Numbered from the stretch's first letter, positions 21,562-32,988 are shown. The stretch: 64,000 nt of DNA from Metaphire vulgaris (GCA_018105865.1 CM030832.1:28077086-28141085); one strand, 5' to 3'. Notes: generated by a model from the letters alone, not told the origin. Translations and numbers: made by a program.

Positions 21562-21889
21562 GGCAGGACAAAAAATGTTTACCATCGATAAACACCTCAA
21601 CGTGGAATTTTAATAAATCTGACGCAAAATTCATGCCCGGAATTCGCTCAGATATCGCAAGAGAATTGTCACTCGAAGAGCCGGTAAATAGTCTTTCTAA
21701 ATCATTTAATCCTGGTTTCCGCTTCAATTCAATCAGATTATTATTGATGCTACAGTTTATTGGAAATGTCATTAAGAGAGTATTATTTGTAGTAAATTTT
21801 GAGACGCTCTTCACTGACTATGAGACGACATGCGTATTTCGCAGTCTGAGTAAAAATTTGGACGCGGTAAAGTTTACAAGACGTATGGG
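21562..21889. other. Between MITEs, no gene seen
   Basis: Open frames on both strands (21530-21968) lack splice or homology support and overlap element ends. Confidence 0.4.
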
Positions 21890-22058
21890 CAGTGTTTTAT
21901 CCAGACATGTTAGGGGGAGATTCCCCCCCAGAAAACCCTTCAAAATAGCCCCCAAATCCCAGCACTGACAAATTTTTGCATTAAACCGTGTCTCTGCCCC
22001 CGCCAGCCGAGACAATTTGCCCCCTCCCCCAAAGACCTGGGGTCTGGATAAAACACTG
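21890..22058. mobile_element. hAT-like MITE, CAGTGTTTTATCCAGAC family, copy 1
   Basis: Ends CAGTGTTTTATCCAGAC and GTCTGGATAAAACACTG (17-bp perfect inverted repeats). Flanks CGTATGGG and CGTATGGA match at 7 of 8. Copy 2 at 48580-48744; a lone right end at 8354-8370. Confidence 0.92.
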
Positions 22059-22174
22059 CGTATGGATTACATTAAGTTAAAGTTTCTAAGATATTTTAGA
22101 GCATTATGTCCGAATATACCATTCGACAATGTACTCACAGCTCATCATCCTAAAGGCGACGACGGAGTCATTAT

Positions 22175-22475
22175 CAGGGCTGGAAAATGTGGTTTAAAAA
22201 ACCAAAGGTTATAAAAAGGTAGACATTTATGGTTTTAGGTTTTTGTTTTCTAAGTTTAAAACAAAAAGACGCAGCTTTTGGAATGTTTTTATTTTTTTTA
22301 CTCTCTGCAGACAGCAAAACATTTGTGTGACAAGAACAGTTCGAAGGGTTTAACTTTATGGGTGTTGACATGCCAGATATTAACACCTGCAAAACCTAAA
22401 AAACCTAAAAGACGTAAAACCAAAACAATAAAAACTAGTTTTTACTTCTAATAAACCCTAGTTTTTCCAGCCCTG
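22175..22475. mobile_element. hAT-like MITE, CAGGGCTGGAAAA family
   Basis: Ends CAGGGCTGGAAAA and TTTTTCCAGCCCTG. Flanks GTCATTAT and GTCATCAT match at 7 of 8. The interior is rich in AAAACCTAAAA and its complement near the two ends. Confidence 0.88.
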
Positions 22476-23272
22476 GTCATCATTACCTTCTTAGGGCCAA
22501 TATTAAGCTAAGCGACGGTCGGTACTCATGAAGCACCAGAAACTGCGCTCGACTCACATTCAAATGACGCTGCGTGGGCGTACCCAGAGATGTGAAGTCG
22601 TGGAAACTCACAAATTAATGGAAACTGAATTCATTTCCGTCAGTACATAATGCATCCATTTGCTGCATTGAAAAAAACCTATGTAACATGTAACTGCAAA
22701 CGGATGATCACAGGGTCTACGTTTATTTATGCGACATCCATTGCATCGTCTAATGTCAGATAACTCACATCCTCCTCCTCCTCCTACTCCTCCTCATCTG
22801 CTAATATTAGAAAATTATCCATGTGGCAATCGCTTTTGATGACTTCTGGGGAGGGAAGACAGTGCTGTGGGTGACACATTTTTACATCGCTTAGAATGAG
22901 TGCACTGAAGGTCAATGGGGGTCAATGGGGAGAGGCATTCAAAAGGGGGCAAAGATAATGATATTGACTGAGCCAAACACGTTTCGGCCAAACTGCTCAG
23001 GAGAAATTCTTCAGCAGATCTTCACAAACTGGATTATTAGAAATGGAGGGAAGAGGAGAGAAAAAACTTGCCCTTTTTATAAATGTGTTCGCCTTTTCCA
23101 AACGATAATTCTCGCTGTCCTAATTTGGTGCCCAGTTGAAGTCCAAATGTCAGATAGGAATAAAGCATACAGAGAAATTAGATACATCTCTGCATCTCTC
23201 TCTACATACATAGATCAAAATTAGATACGTCTCTGTGTATAATTATTTATGGAAGAATTCGGTCATTGGAAA

Positions 23273-23275
<3 letters not shown>
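22476..23275. other. Intergenic, no gene seen
   Basis: CCTCCTCCT tract at about 22770-22795. No supported exon. Confidence 0.45.
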
Positions 23276-23303
<28 letters not shown>

Positions 23304-24095
23304 AATGCCCTCGGGACTTAGTTCCCGAGGGACTTATTTCAAAAAAGTGTCCGGAGACAGGTCAATATAAACTCTTCAGCTCTCGTCTTGATCCGGATCA
23401 GAAGCAGAGAAAGTCCCTTGGAAAGCAATCGCATTGAATCATTGTAAAGTCATGGAAATGCGTTGGAGCAAAAAACTTCTCTCTGTGTGTCTCCGGAAAG
23501 AACGGAAAGATGACGACCCAACTCTTTTATGAAAGTGAGTGCGTCGTGACTGATAGGACCAAGAGTCTCGAAGGCCAATGGCAAGAAGAAATAGTCGGCC
23601 GATAAATCAATGTATTTGGTGATTTTCCTGACTGATGCTGCTTCAGCAGCAGCTCCTGGAGAGAGAGAGAGAGAGAGACGTCAATGGCAGATGAGTGGCA
23701 GCGACTGTGTCTTCCACTGTGACGTCCCACACCAGGCAGCGGCCGGCTTGCCACGGAATGCCATGGTCATGCCGTTCGGTCTCTTTCCATCAGATCTGAG
23801 AAGACCGGGCGGTTCCTTGACCGATGGTATGCCAGCTCGTACCAGGGCCCGGTAGACCACGTCATTGAGCATCGAGTGACGTGCAAAGGCGACCTGGTCC
23901 GAGTTTGCAGGAGAGTTTGTGGGAACCATTCTCCTGGACCTGCTCGCCACAGGGACAGAGATGCCGCTCGCAAATGAAAGCGCCAAGACGGAGACCCACT
24001 ACAATTCTGGTTGTCTCGTCGTCTAAGCGCAGACCACAAGAGCTGATGGGCAGCGCATGAAGCCAGTCGCTGGCGTGTTCCGCTGCCACTGTTCT
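23276..24095 (-). mobile_element. LINE C-terminal coding fragment, 3' UTR and poly(TA) tail
   Basis: Minus-strand frames read LRLGAFICERHLCPCGEQV...HKLSCK (24060-23900), then ARHSMLNDVVYRALVRAGIP...DGKRPNGMTM (23880-23750), then TKYIDLSADYFFLPLAFETL and THDALTFIKELGRH-like residues (23640-23520). C-x-C/H/C followed by LND(V/I) and DGKRP(D/N)G is a C-terminal block of many invertebrate reverse transcriptase polyproteins, probably nuclease-related. It spans several frames, so it is dead. The 3' UTR (23515-23303) ends GGGAACTAAGTCCCGAGGGC, then a TA tail (23303-23276). Confidence 0.65.
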
Positions 24096-24096
24096 G

Positions 24097-24118
24097 ATAT
24101 ATATATATATATATATAT
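24097..24118. repeat. (TA)n run
   Basis: Short TA run at the junction of the LINE fragment and the GGGTAC-rich element. Confidence 0.85.
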
Positions 24119-25036
24119 TAGGGATGTGCGGGTATACCCGTACCCGCGGGTATACCCTACCCGTACCCGTACCCGCGGGTACGGGTAGGGTAGGGTACAC
24201 ATTTTACGGGTACGGGTCGGGTACGGGTACAGCGCTACGGGTACGGGTATAGCGGCTACGGGTACGGGTATACCCGTTTTACCCGAAAAGTTATATTTTC
24301 ATTTCTCACTACTATAGCAAATTAGCAATGCAATAATAGAAAAATAATATTGAGTAAAGTGTATTAGTATAACTTGTACATCGCGTTCAGTTTGTCAGAC
24401 AGCATGCATTTTACTTACTGAAAACACAAAGGAAATACAGATGACGTAATCTGACATCTTCAGTAATAAATCTATAATGGCGTCCTCTGACTCCTCCAAG
24501 GACTCTTTGACCGAGAAAGTTCTTCTGGTAAAGTTTTGTGGTTTAACTTGAACTCTAATGCCTGCTCATAGATAAATGATATCTACTAAATATTTTAAAC
24601 AAGCCCATTCGTGTTGGCTTAGGCTAGCTGACTGATTATCCTGATTCCTAAGTACTAGATCTGTCCTAATCTAAACATGCATGCTATTTACAATGAATAG
24701 TTATCCCAATTTCGTAGCCCCTATTTCACTGTTGCCTCTCTATAGTCTCTAGGAACGGATACGGGTTCACGGGTCCATGTACAGGTCCTTGTAGTACTTG
24801 TACCCGTAAACGCACCCGCGGGTACGGGTCCAAAATTCCAAATCCAAAAAACTCCAAATTCCAACCAAAGTCGGTTACGGGTACGGGTACGGGTACGGGT
24901 ACGGGTACGGGTACGGGTACACAGCTTACGGGTACGGGTCGGGTACGGGTACAGCGCTACGGGTACGGGTAGGGTAGGGTAAAAAAGTTTTTCCACGGGT
25001 ACGGGTAGGGTAAGCATTTTGCTGTACCCGCACATC

Positions 25037-25042
<6 letters not shown>
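24119..25042. mobile_element. DNA-transposon-like element with subterminal GGGTAC arrays
   Basis: Left end TTAGGGATGTGCGGGTA and right end TACCCGCACATCTCTAA form imperfect inverted repeats, with TA repeats on both sides that hide the target duplication. Dense GGGTAC/GTACCC iterations occupy 24130-24290 and 24750-25035; the middle (24290-24740) is AT-rich without a gene. TAGGGATG-type ends are common in hAT-related elements. Confidence 0.7.
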
Positions 25043-25067
<25 letters not shown>

Positions 25068-25538
25068 ACCTATTTATATGCATGAATGCAATGATGTGCA
25101 TGTGCGCGATTATACGGTGTATATAATTTGACTATCACAGACACATTTATGTTCCAAAAATTGGCACGCAGAGGATAATAACGTGGAGTAATAAAATGCT
25201 CGTTTTGGGTCAGATGAGCGCGAGGCTTGTGCCAGACGTTCAATTTTGAAACAAATGATGAACAATTATATATAGAGTATGTAAAGCTCAGATGTTGTCT
25301 GGCATTAGCAGTCCATACGAGCCTGTAAAGCTGTTGAGGTAACTTCGTAAAGTCTAAAACTAGCATGAACTCTTTAACTAAATAACTGCACGGAAAACAT
25401 TTGTATAAGATTTTTGGCATGCGCTCTTGGCAAAATATCACTGAGATAATTATAGGAATTATCTTCAAAATTGATCCGGTTAACATGATCGCTATTAATC
25501 GATATAATAACAGATATGATATCGATTAGATAACAGTC

Positions 25539-25589
<51 letters not shown>

Positions 25590-25885
25590 AAGTTAAGATT
25601 TATGTGATAACTTATCCAATAGCGTCTGCGTGAATACATTACATTGCTAGTTATTAACATGAGACATGTAGCTAGTCTGGAAAAAACAAGTTACTATGAG
25701 GGATATTGAATATATGTGCAAGTTTACCAAATACTTAGGCTATATGCATGATTAAAATCTTCTGTCGTTTCTTTGTGTATCTGCGACTATTTTGTTTGCA
25801 TTGTGTTGTCCCCTGTTTGTTTCTTTACGCTTGATTTGCGTCTTGCTTATTTGCTTACTTACTACAGCAAGTGCGATACGGAGAT
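25043..25885. other. Intergenic; TA run 25042-25068, (ATT)n 25541-25588
   Basis: A 138-codon open frame on the minus strand (25486-25070) has no recognisable domain and no splice support. Confidence 0.4.
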
Positions 25886-26085
25886 GTCCGTCCATGGGTT
25901 GGCTTAACCCATGGGTTTTGGTGGGTTGGGTTGGGTTGGGCCAGAAGATAAGTCAGAGTTTAAGAAATTGCAACGTATTACGGTGGGTTGGGTTGGGCCA
26001 AATAACCCTTTGCCGGTATGGGTTGGGTCGGGTTGGGTTGAAAATTTGATGGACTGGGTTCCAAAAATGGACCCATATAGATCTC
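25886..26085. repeat. TGGGTTGGGTT-rich dispersed element, copy 2
   Basis: Contains AACCCATGGGTT, TGGGTTGGGTTGGGCC twice, and the closing block AATTTGATGGACTGGGTTCC plus ATGGACCCATA. These are the landmarks of 8400-8775. Confidence 0.7.
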
Positions 26086-26092
26086 TCTGGTG

Positions 26093-26093
<1 letters not shown>

Positions 26094-26181
<88 letters not shown>
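26094..26181. repeat. (TA)n(GA)n compound microsatellite
   Basis: TA run passing directly into a GA run. Confidence 0.95.
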
Positions 26182-26183
<2 letters not shown>

Positions 26184-26297
26184 CAGAGGCAAGAAATTGT
26201 CAACTGGTCACAGATTGGTTCTGGCAGAACTCTTTGTAGCCGTGGAAGGTCGAACGAGAAAGCAAAAATCCAACCGCGTCGCCGTAAATTCAACAAC

Positions 26298-27418
26298 ATG
26301 TATTCGGTGAGAAGATCATTGAAAGACCTCCCGGGTAAGAAATACGATACGTTCGTTTGTCCTTTTCGCCGTCGATCGAATTTTGCTTCGAGAAAGTCGA
26401 CGCTTTCTCAAAATACACGATCTGTTGACGTGGCGAGAGTATAGGGCAGTAGGCCAAGTCTATAGGAACTATTGCGATGCATGCACTGCATGTATGTTGC
26501 TGATTTGAGAGGAGGGAGCACTTTAGGCAATGGTAAAAAGAGAGTACATAAAATTTCCGTGGAAGCAGCGTTAGTAGCCTATACTATGGTAATGAGATTC
26601 GTGCACCTTCATAGGCCTCACCCGACATTTTGATTTATCTTGGCTATCTAAAAACACTTATGGGAGCATTTGGGCCTCGCTATGCTATTATTAAACATTC
26701 TTCTTGACTGTCCAAATGTGTTTGAAAATGATTTTTCTCGAAAAAATATTATTGGCACCTCTACGGCTAATTATTGTTTTTTCAGCACTTTTTACTCTGG
26801 ACACGACGCTAAAAACCCTGCTTGTTGACAATCTGGCGCCGGATCAGCACAGCGAAGCCTTTGATCTAGTTCAAGACTCGGCCGCCAGGGGCGACAACAT
26901 GGGCGTCGACGAGTTTTCCACTTTGGAGGATTTTCGCGACGTTCTTCTCTGTTCGGCCGCCTTCTCTCTCAGGGACGCGACGTCCGGGACTCTGCTGAGC
27001 GTCATCGTCGTACACCCGTCCAACTACTCACGAAGCCGAGGTCCGTACTTCGCCACTCTACAGCTCATCACCGCCGACGAAATCTCGCAGAAGTCCTATT
27101 GGCGAGACTTGGCGAGACTGTCGCGAGATCTCGTCATTCGGTTGAAACTGAGGTACGGGGCGGTGGTGGTCAACGTCTTCTGTCCGTGCGTCGATCGTCT
27201 GCAGGCGCTGACGGAGGAGGGGTTCGTCGTAACAGCGTGTATCAACGAAGCAGGAACTGTCGTCGGGTCTAGGAGTCTCACCTGTAGCTACATTCTGAAC
27301 AGCGAATTTGGTCTTCGGTCGTTGCCCGTAAGTTCGTCGGTTTTTCCTTTTCTCCACAAAGTCTTGATGAGAAAATGGGTCTTGTCTTCCAGAGGCGTAG
27401 CGACGGAGGGTATATCGG

Positions 27419-27465
<47 letters not shown>

Positions 27466-28823
27466 CCCCAAAATCAGACTACCTAGAAAAGTTTTAATTT
27501 GGTTTTTAAGATGTTCAAAGTTTTTTTCAGATTTATAACTCCTCTCCCCGATCACATTATACCTCCCCATACAAATTCCTGGCTACGCCCCTGCTCTCCT
27601 CGTAACTACCGTGTTTTCACATTCCAGTGTATATAGATTCAGAATTTCACACATAATACTTACAATTTTCCTAGTTTATGCCATCCTTTGCTGAGATTTT
27701 TTTATTACTTTCACTTTTCTATTTTTTCACATGAAATTTTGCGCCGCCCCCCCCAAGAACAAACATTTTGCGCCCGGGATCGCTCTCTGACCCCCACGCT
27801 ACGCCATTACTTTGAGCGCATCATCATGGACCAGTTTGCATCAGTGAAAGCAAGAAAAGTGTAACCAGTTTTTTAATCGTGTGTCAATAAAATGTCATGA
27901 TTAAGAATTCATTAGCTTGCCTCTTTAACTTTCTAACTCCCTAGCCAAATAGATAGCCAGGGAACTAGATAGTGATATTTATTTATAAATAACTCACCGG
28001 TCTAGAGTTCAATAGGTCACACAGACATCGTATGGACATTGGATCGTATAGTTTTTAATTTCAGTATTTTCCTATTAATGACTACGAATGCCTAAGACAC
28101 AGAAATTGCGTTGAAGTACAAACTCAGTATTAGAAAAACCATCGCTGTAAAGAAATTTGGATTCGGTTTGGAGCATTGGTCTTTGCAGGCGATTGAAATC
28201 AACATTGACGCTTAATTTTGTTATTATTCAATAATCCGATTCGCAGAAATATCCTCCATCTCTCGTATGTGACGTCGCTTCGAACTGCAGCCCACTGGAA
28301 ACAGCGTCTCTTCCGTCGCAGATACCTTTCCTGCCGGTCGGTCACCGGATGAGCGACGGAGCCGAAGTGGTCGTCAGGTGCGTGCTTCCAGGTGAAGAGT
28401 CCGAGTTCAATCGGATGTTCGACGGGGGATTTGGACTCGACGAATTACCGGTGGGAGCGTTCTTCGAAAGAACCGCCAACAAGAGTTTCTACAACATCGT
28501 CATCGAAGAAAGATCCACCGGAACCAAGATGGCCGCCATCGTATTCGGAACGTCGTCGTACTCGAGGGGATCTTCGGCGCGGCTGACGGACGGTTACGGC
28601 GCGGCTGACGGACGCCAAGTCTCCGGGCTGATGCAGGAGCGTGGCGATCCGACACTGACAACATGGCGTCGGCTGCGGGGATCGGTTCGTGATGACCAAG
28701 AGCGTCTACGTGGCCGATAGGGGCTGGGTGGACGTGGCACTCTTCTACAAGTCACTGACCGGTGCCGAGTCTAGAAAGAGCCTCGAATTTCGCAAGAAAG
28801 AACAGACGCTGTCAAAGCTGTAA
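26298..28823 (+). CDS. Tandem GNAT-fold acetyltransferase-like protein, second domain damaged
   Basis: Exon 1 is 26298-26334 (MYSVRRSLKDLP, donor G|GTAAGA, phase 1). Exon 2 is 26786-27327 (T-rich acceptor TTTTTTCAG; donor CCC|GTAAGT, phase 0). Exon 3 starts at 28247 (acceptor TTCGCAG). All phases agree. Exon 2 holds a first GNAT-like unit (VDEFSTLEDFRD, an NVFCPCVDRLQALTEEGF strand-helix). Exon 3 begins a second one (VVVRCVLPGEESEFNRMF, DELPVGAFFER, NIVIEERSTGTKMAAIVFG). From about 28570 the frame is lost; the end is recovered in another frame at 28680-28823 (FVMTKSVYVADRGWVDVALF, stop TAA). The usual acetyl-CoA loop and much of the fold between are missing, and a 17-bp direct repeat sits there. 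Substrate unknown. Either a pseudogene or an assembly collapse. Confidence 0.6.
27390..27593. mobile_element. hAT-like MITE, CAGAGGCGTAG/GGTATATC family, copy 2
   Basis: Lies in the second intron of the GNAT gene. Ends CAGAGGCGTAGCGACGG and CTGGCTACGCCCCTG; TA-rich centre; flanks TTGTCTTC and CTCTCCTC match at only 5 of 8, so this copy is older or mutated. Confidence 0.75.
27812..27905. repeat. Dispersed repeat, copy 2 of a pair
   Basis: Counterpart of 2606-2705, in the same intron of the GNAT gene. Confidence 0.6.
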
Positions 28824-28965
28824 TCATCTCACGAGAACTTTTAACTAGATTCTTTTGACTAAGTTACACAGGCATACTTAGCCTCCTATAAATCACTCTA
28901 AACCACATTATTACGACATCGACCGTGGACAAAATGGTGGCGATTAGGCCAATAGGCTGCTCGTT

Positions 28966-29192
28966 GGGATCGGTTCGTGATGACAGGGGTGATTCCGAAG
29001 AGCGTCTACGTGGCCGATAGGGGCTGGGTGGACGTGGCACTCTTTTTAATTTGGTCACTGACCACCGGTTTTGAGTCTAGAAAGAGCCTTGGATTGCGCA
29101 AAAAGAACAGACTGTGGTTATAAAATACAAAATACAATAGCGCAGCATAATCGATCTCACGAAAATATATTTATAACTAGATTCTTATGATA
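28966..29192 (+). pseudogene. Partial duplicate of the GNAT gene 3' end
   Basis: 28966-29115 matches 28676-28810 (GGGATCGGTTCGTGATGAC..., GTGGCCGATAGGGGCTGGG) and the match continues into the 3' untranslated region (28826-28860 against 29150-29192). It reads FVMTGVIPKSVYVADRGW, including four residues (GVIP) that the upstream copy lacks, so it keeps the more complete version of this strand. The frame then breaks and there is no exon upstream of it. Confidence 0.75.
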
Positions 29193-29429
29193 TATGTTAC
29201 AGTGACGTAACATTTTGAGAAAACTTTTGAAGTATGGAAGGAATCTGTAAAATCACCAAGTTGTAATTTATTAGCTTTGACCAAATATTTTTTCAAGTGC
29301 ATATAAACATGCAAAAATGAGTGCTTGCAAACTTTTCAAGGGTTCAAGGTCAGGAGAAGGTCAACTTGACAAAGTAGCAATTTTGAGACTCCGACAAAAA
29401 ATTTGCCATGCTGCCAGTTGCATCAGTGT

Positions 29430-29660
29430 AGGCCTACTTTGCATTGTTTGCAATTTTTTGCAATTTTTTTGCAATTTGACCAATTTAGGCAAATTTTAGG
29501 GCAGATTCAATTCTTTGATCGTGGACAAAAATTTGCAATTTTTGCAACTGAATATTTTGGGGCAATTTTAAATGCTCGTGAAACGCTTTTTGATTTTGGA
29601 AAGACCTGCAGTTTAGGTTGTACATTGATCATTATAAATTAATATTTTCATTTCGCAGAC
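29430..29660. mobile_element. Degraded relative of the MITE at 20328-20642
   Basis: Shares the CAATTTTTTGCAATTTTTT runs and the block TATAAATTAATATTTTCATT (also at 20573-20592). Ends not defined. Confidence 0.5.
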
Positions 29661-30674
29661 CACCTGAGTCAACTGGTAATGCTTGTGAAATTGATAGGCC
29701 TACATCCGTTGAGTGATGTTGAACGTCTTGAGATTCAAAAGGTCCAGTTGAATCGCCACCATGTCTTCTACTTCTTCGTTACTAACTCGAGGCATAACCA
29801 GAAATTTATCCATCTCTAAAACCCTAGACTGTCTAAATCACATTATTAGCGTCATCGTTATAGTTACTGCCACCATCTCTTTCTGTTAACAAATGGTGGA
29901 TGTCCGATTAGAATTGATTATCAAAACAGTCAGGCCATAACCGTCAGGACATCCATTAGTTAATTATGGACAGCAAGAGCAACAGAAAACGCCTAAAAGT
30001 TTGAAATCTGGCTGAAACTCTACAAAACTTGGAAGTCTGGTAATTCTGTGGGGATATGGGGATGAGGAAGGGAGAGGGTAAGTACTACCAATGACTACAT
30101 CAAACAAATTAGACACATAGACCGTTGAACGACCATTGATCAGTCCAATTGATGTTATTCCTGACTTGACATTTTTTTTTGGCCTTTTTTTACACTCGAC
30201 AGCCTCGTAGCGTAGGCCATACGCACTAATTACCCAGCCACACAACGCATTTTGGAGGGGCCATATAAGCGGGCCATCGCCAATTTTTTTGAGGCTTTTA
30301 GACACCTATAACCCAATACCTGCACACCTGAATAGTTATACTAGAGATCCCGTATAGGCATATGTGTTCGTATTTATGCAATACTTTACAAAAGCTAAGA
30401 TGGCGGTGATTTTTAGGCGAGTGTCTGGTATATGCTCCGTGGTGGCTATTAATTCCGAATCAACAGCTGGCCGAGAAAGAGAAAGAAACAGACAGACAGA
30501 CAGGCAGAAAGAGGGCGACTGGGCTGTGTAGTAATAATAGCCTATGTTCTCCCTCTTCTTTGCCTATGCAATCCAACGGAGAATACGATGCTTATTGTTG
30601 AAGATGCAAGTATGGACTATTTGTCGTCGTCGAGGTTTTGCGCTGAAAAGAGGCGCTGTTATTTTCGGTCGACT

Positions 30675-30714
<40 letters not shown>

Positions 30715-31260
30715 GATCTTCTCCCTGCGAGGAGCCTCTCTCCCGAAGACTTCGTTCGCCGCCGCCTGTCGTAGCCGTGCCTTGGGCGCTGATTACGAAC
30801 GAATAAACACTTTCGAACGCTACTCTAGCTTAGTTAGGGTCCTTACTACGAACGAAATTATTCTGTTTCGCATTCAACTTTGCTAGTAAGTGGGCCTTTA
30901 AACCAGTCAGATGATGTTGATGACGATGATGATGATGGTGATGGTGGCGATGATGACGATGATGATGGTGTTGATGGTGATGTTGATGATGATGATGACA
31001 GACGATGATGATGATGGCAACTACTGTGTAATAATGATGATGGCGATTGTCGATCTGTTATGTAATGTAGCATTTATATAGCGCCTAGTGTATTTCTACT
31101 ATATTTCTACCATACTATGTTGTTTACCAGGACTGAGTTGGGAGGGTTTAATTCCTCTGGCCAAAAATGTACCCTTTACAGCTGAACAGTGCTGTTATAG
31201 AATTCTGGTCAGTGATTAGCCCGACCAATATTAATAATAAATAATAATTATGTTCTTTTA
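29661..31260. other. Intergenic, no gene seen; (CGC)n at 30679-30714, GAT-rich 30910-31050
   Basis: The region around 30600-30790 is CpG-rich with a CGC run giving false poly-Arg and poly-Pro frames. It could be a CpG island, but no transcript structure is evident. Confidence 0.4.
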
Positions 31261-31261
31261 T

Positions 31262-31575
31262 GGCACCATTTCTAATACTCCAAGCAAACTCAAAAGGTAT
31301 CAATCGATGGTACTTCAAATCCGTCAGCAAAGGATCAGGTCATTCCAGAGATAGGATCATATTGACTCTTTTCCTGATATTGTAGAGTCTTTTAGACTTC
31401 GCTGGTCTCATCGGGGCGTGCTCCTATGTGGTGTAACTGGGCGCATACATTTACACTGTAATGTAGACCCGATATTAAGATCTATATATGGCCTAAAATC
31501 GATCGCCAGCGGCTGATGCCCTGGGCATTAGGATAGTGGCGCTATAGAAGTTGATTGATTGATTGATTGATTTCT
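31262..31575 (+). mobile_element. LINE/SINE 3' end with TTGA-type tail
   Basis: Contains GTATCAATCGATGGTACTTC and GATCAGGTCATTCCA (repeated at 62140-62200), then GATGCCCTGGGCATTAGG and GTGGCGCTATAGAAG with a TTGATTGATTGATT tail. The minus-strand counterpart of the tail is at 4205-4300. Confidence 0.65.
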
Positions 31576-31877
31576 TGGATCAGACGATGAAAGATTACGG
31601 CTCTTCTTTTCTTCGGAGCTGCTATCGATTGATGTCAAGTTCATTACTAAAACGGCGCTATTGAAATTCCTTAACTATATTTAGTTGGTTATAGTTAATC
31701 AATTAATTAGGCAGTGAACTATTTACGTTGGATACTAAAAGCCAGTGTAGCCCTAAAGTGTAAAATTAATCGACGCGAAACTTACAGCCACAGGTAGCTA
31801 AGCGACCCGGGTTGGGTGGTGAGACTCGGCGAATGAAGATATTCATATCCTGGTTTCCACCTGTCTGCCGAGCAGTT

Positions 31878-31879
<2 letters not shown>
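31576..31879. other. Intergenic, no gene seen
   Basis: Nothing recognisable between the LINE tail and the TATG repeat. Confidence 0.4.
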
Positions 31880-31909
<30 letters not shown>

Positions 31910-32115
31910 TGTATGTATGTATGTATGTATGTATGTATGTATGTATGATTGTATGTATGTATGTATGTATGTATTGTATATATGTATGTATGAATGTATA
32001 AGTATGTATGAATGTATTTATGTATATGTATGTATAGACCTATGTATGTATGTATGCATGGCTGGTTGTAATTTGCTCTATGTATGTATGTATGAAATTT
32101 TGTCTATGATTTGTA
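31880..32115. repeat. (TATG)n microsatellite
   Basis: Long, then degenerate, TATG run. It yields a false Met/Tyr/Val/Cys frame. Confidence 0.95.
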
Positions 32116-32985
32116 TGTATATGTATATGAAATTCAAAATGGCTAACTCTTAAGTATTGGATTTTCTAGGTGAAAACTAGCTCTTAAGCGTTGGATTAGT
32201 CTTTTTTTGAATGTATTTTCAGTTTTGTAATGCTATGAGAAGTTAAAGTTAGAACAAACATTTGCTGACAAAAGCTCCAGAAAATCAAGACTGCTTACAG
32301 GATTCCAATTAACAGAAAAATTTGTACGGTTAGAACTGATGGGAGACGGTTAGAGTTAGGATACCCAATTAGTTGGGATCTAATGCACCTAATCTGAAAG
32401 TTGTGCTGTCAAAATTTAGACTAATTAATTACTTAGGCATACGAGCTTCAATAGACTTTCTCACAGGCCGCTTTAAGGCATTTGTGTGCATATACATGTA
32501 GTATGTACATACATACATACATACATTATCCTATCGTGTTCATGGTCTTTGGTAGCAGCAATGATACTTCTTGAGTATTTCCTAAAACAATATTTCTGAG
32601 TGATGTGGTTTTGCTGTCTTGGCTTCTTCACATGCAGCCCCATATATCAACGCTTCGTTCATAACAACGCCTCTATATAACGGACTCATAAGAGCCACTG
32701 ATCCAGTTGGGCTCCAACTGGGAAGATGGCATTTGTCTGAAGTTACTGATAGCGAACCACCGACCAACTGTAACTTATATCATGGGCAAAAGCAAGATAG
32801 GTAGGGGCCAACTGGCCCAGAAAGTAAATTACAGTGATACACAGTATATATGCAGTATACACACTGCATGCATACATACAGTATGCATACTGTAAACGTA
32901 TACAGTATGCATACTGTACATGTATATGCTAAATATACTGTATATATAGGTTTATACTGTATATACTATATAGGCTATATTATAA
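32116..32985. other. Intergenic; palindromic GTATGCATAC cluster at 32840-32945
   Basis: Repeated GCATACTGTA/TACAGTATGC units form a strand-symmetric cluster. A short (CATA)n run lies at 32507-32525. No gene. Confidence 0.45.
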
Positions 32986-32988
32986 CCC

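Noticed and set aside
25070..25486. 138-codon minus-strand frame
   Set aside because: No domain, no splice support, AT-rich composition; could be chance. Not called as a gene.
30544..30806. Poly-Arg or poly-Pro protein
   Set aside because: Encoded by a CGC run in a CpG-rich patch; no coding signal outside it.
31812..32153. 113-codon frame with Met/Tyr/Val/Cys repeats
   Set aside because: Translation of the TATG microsatellite.
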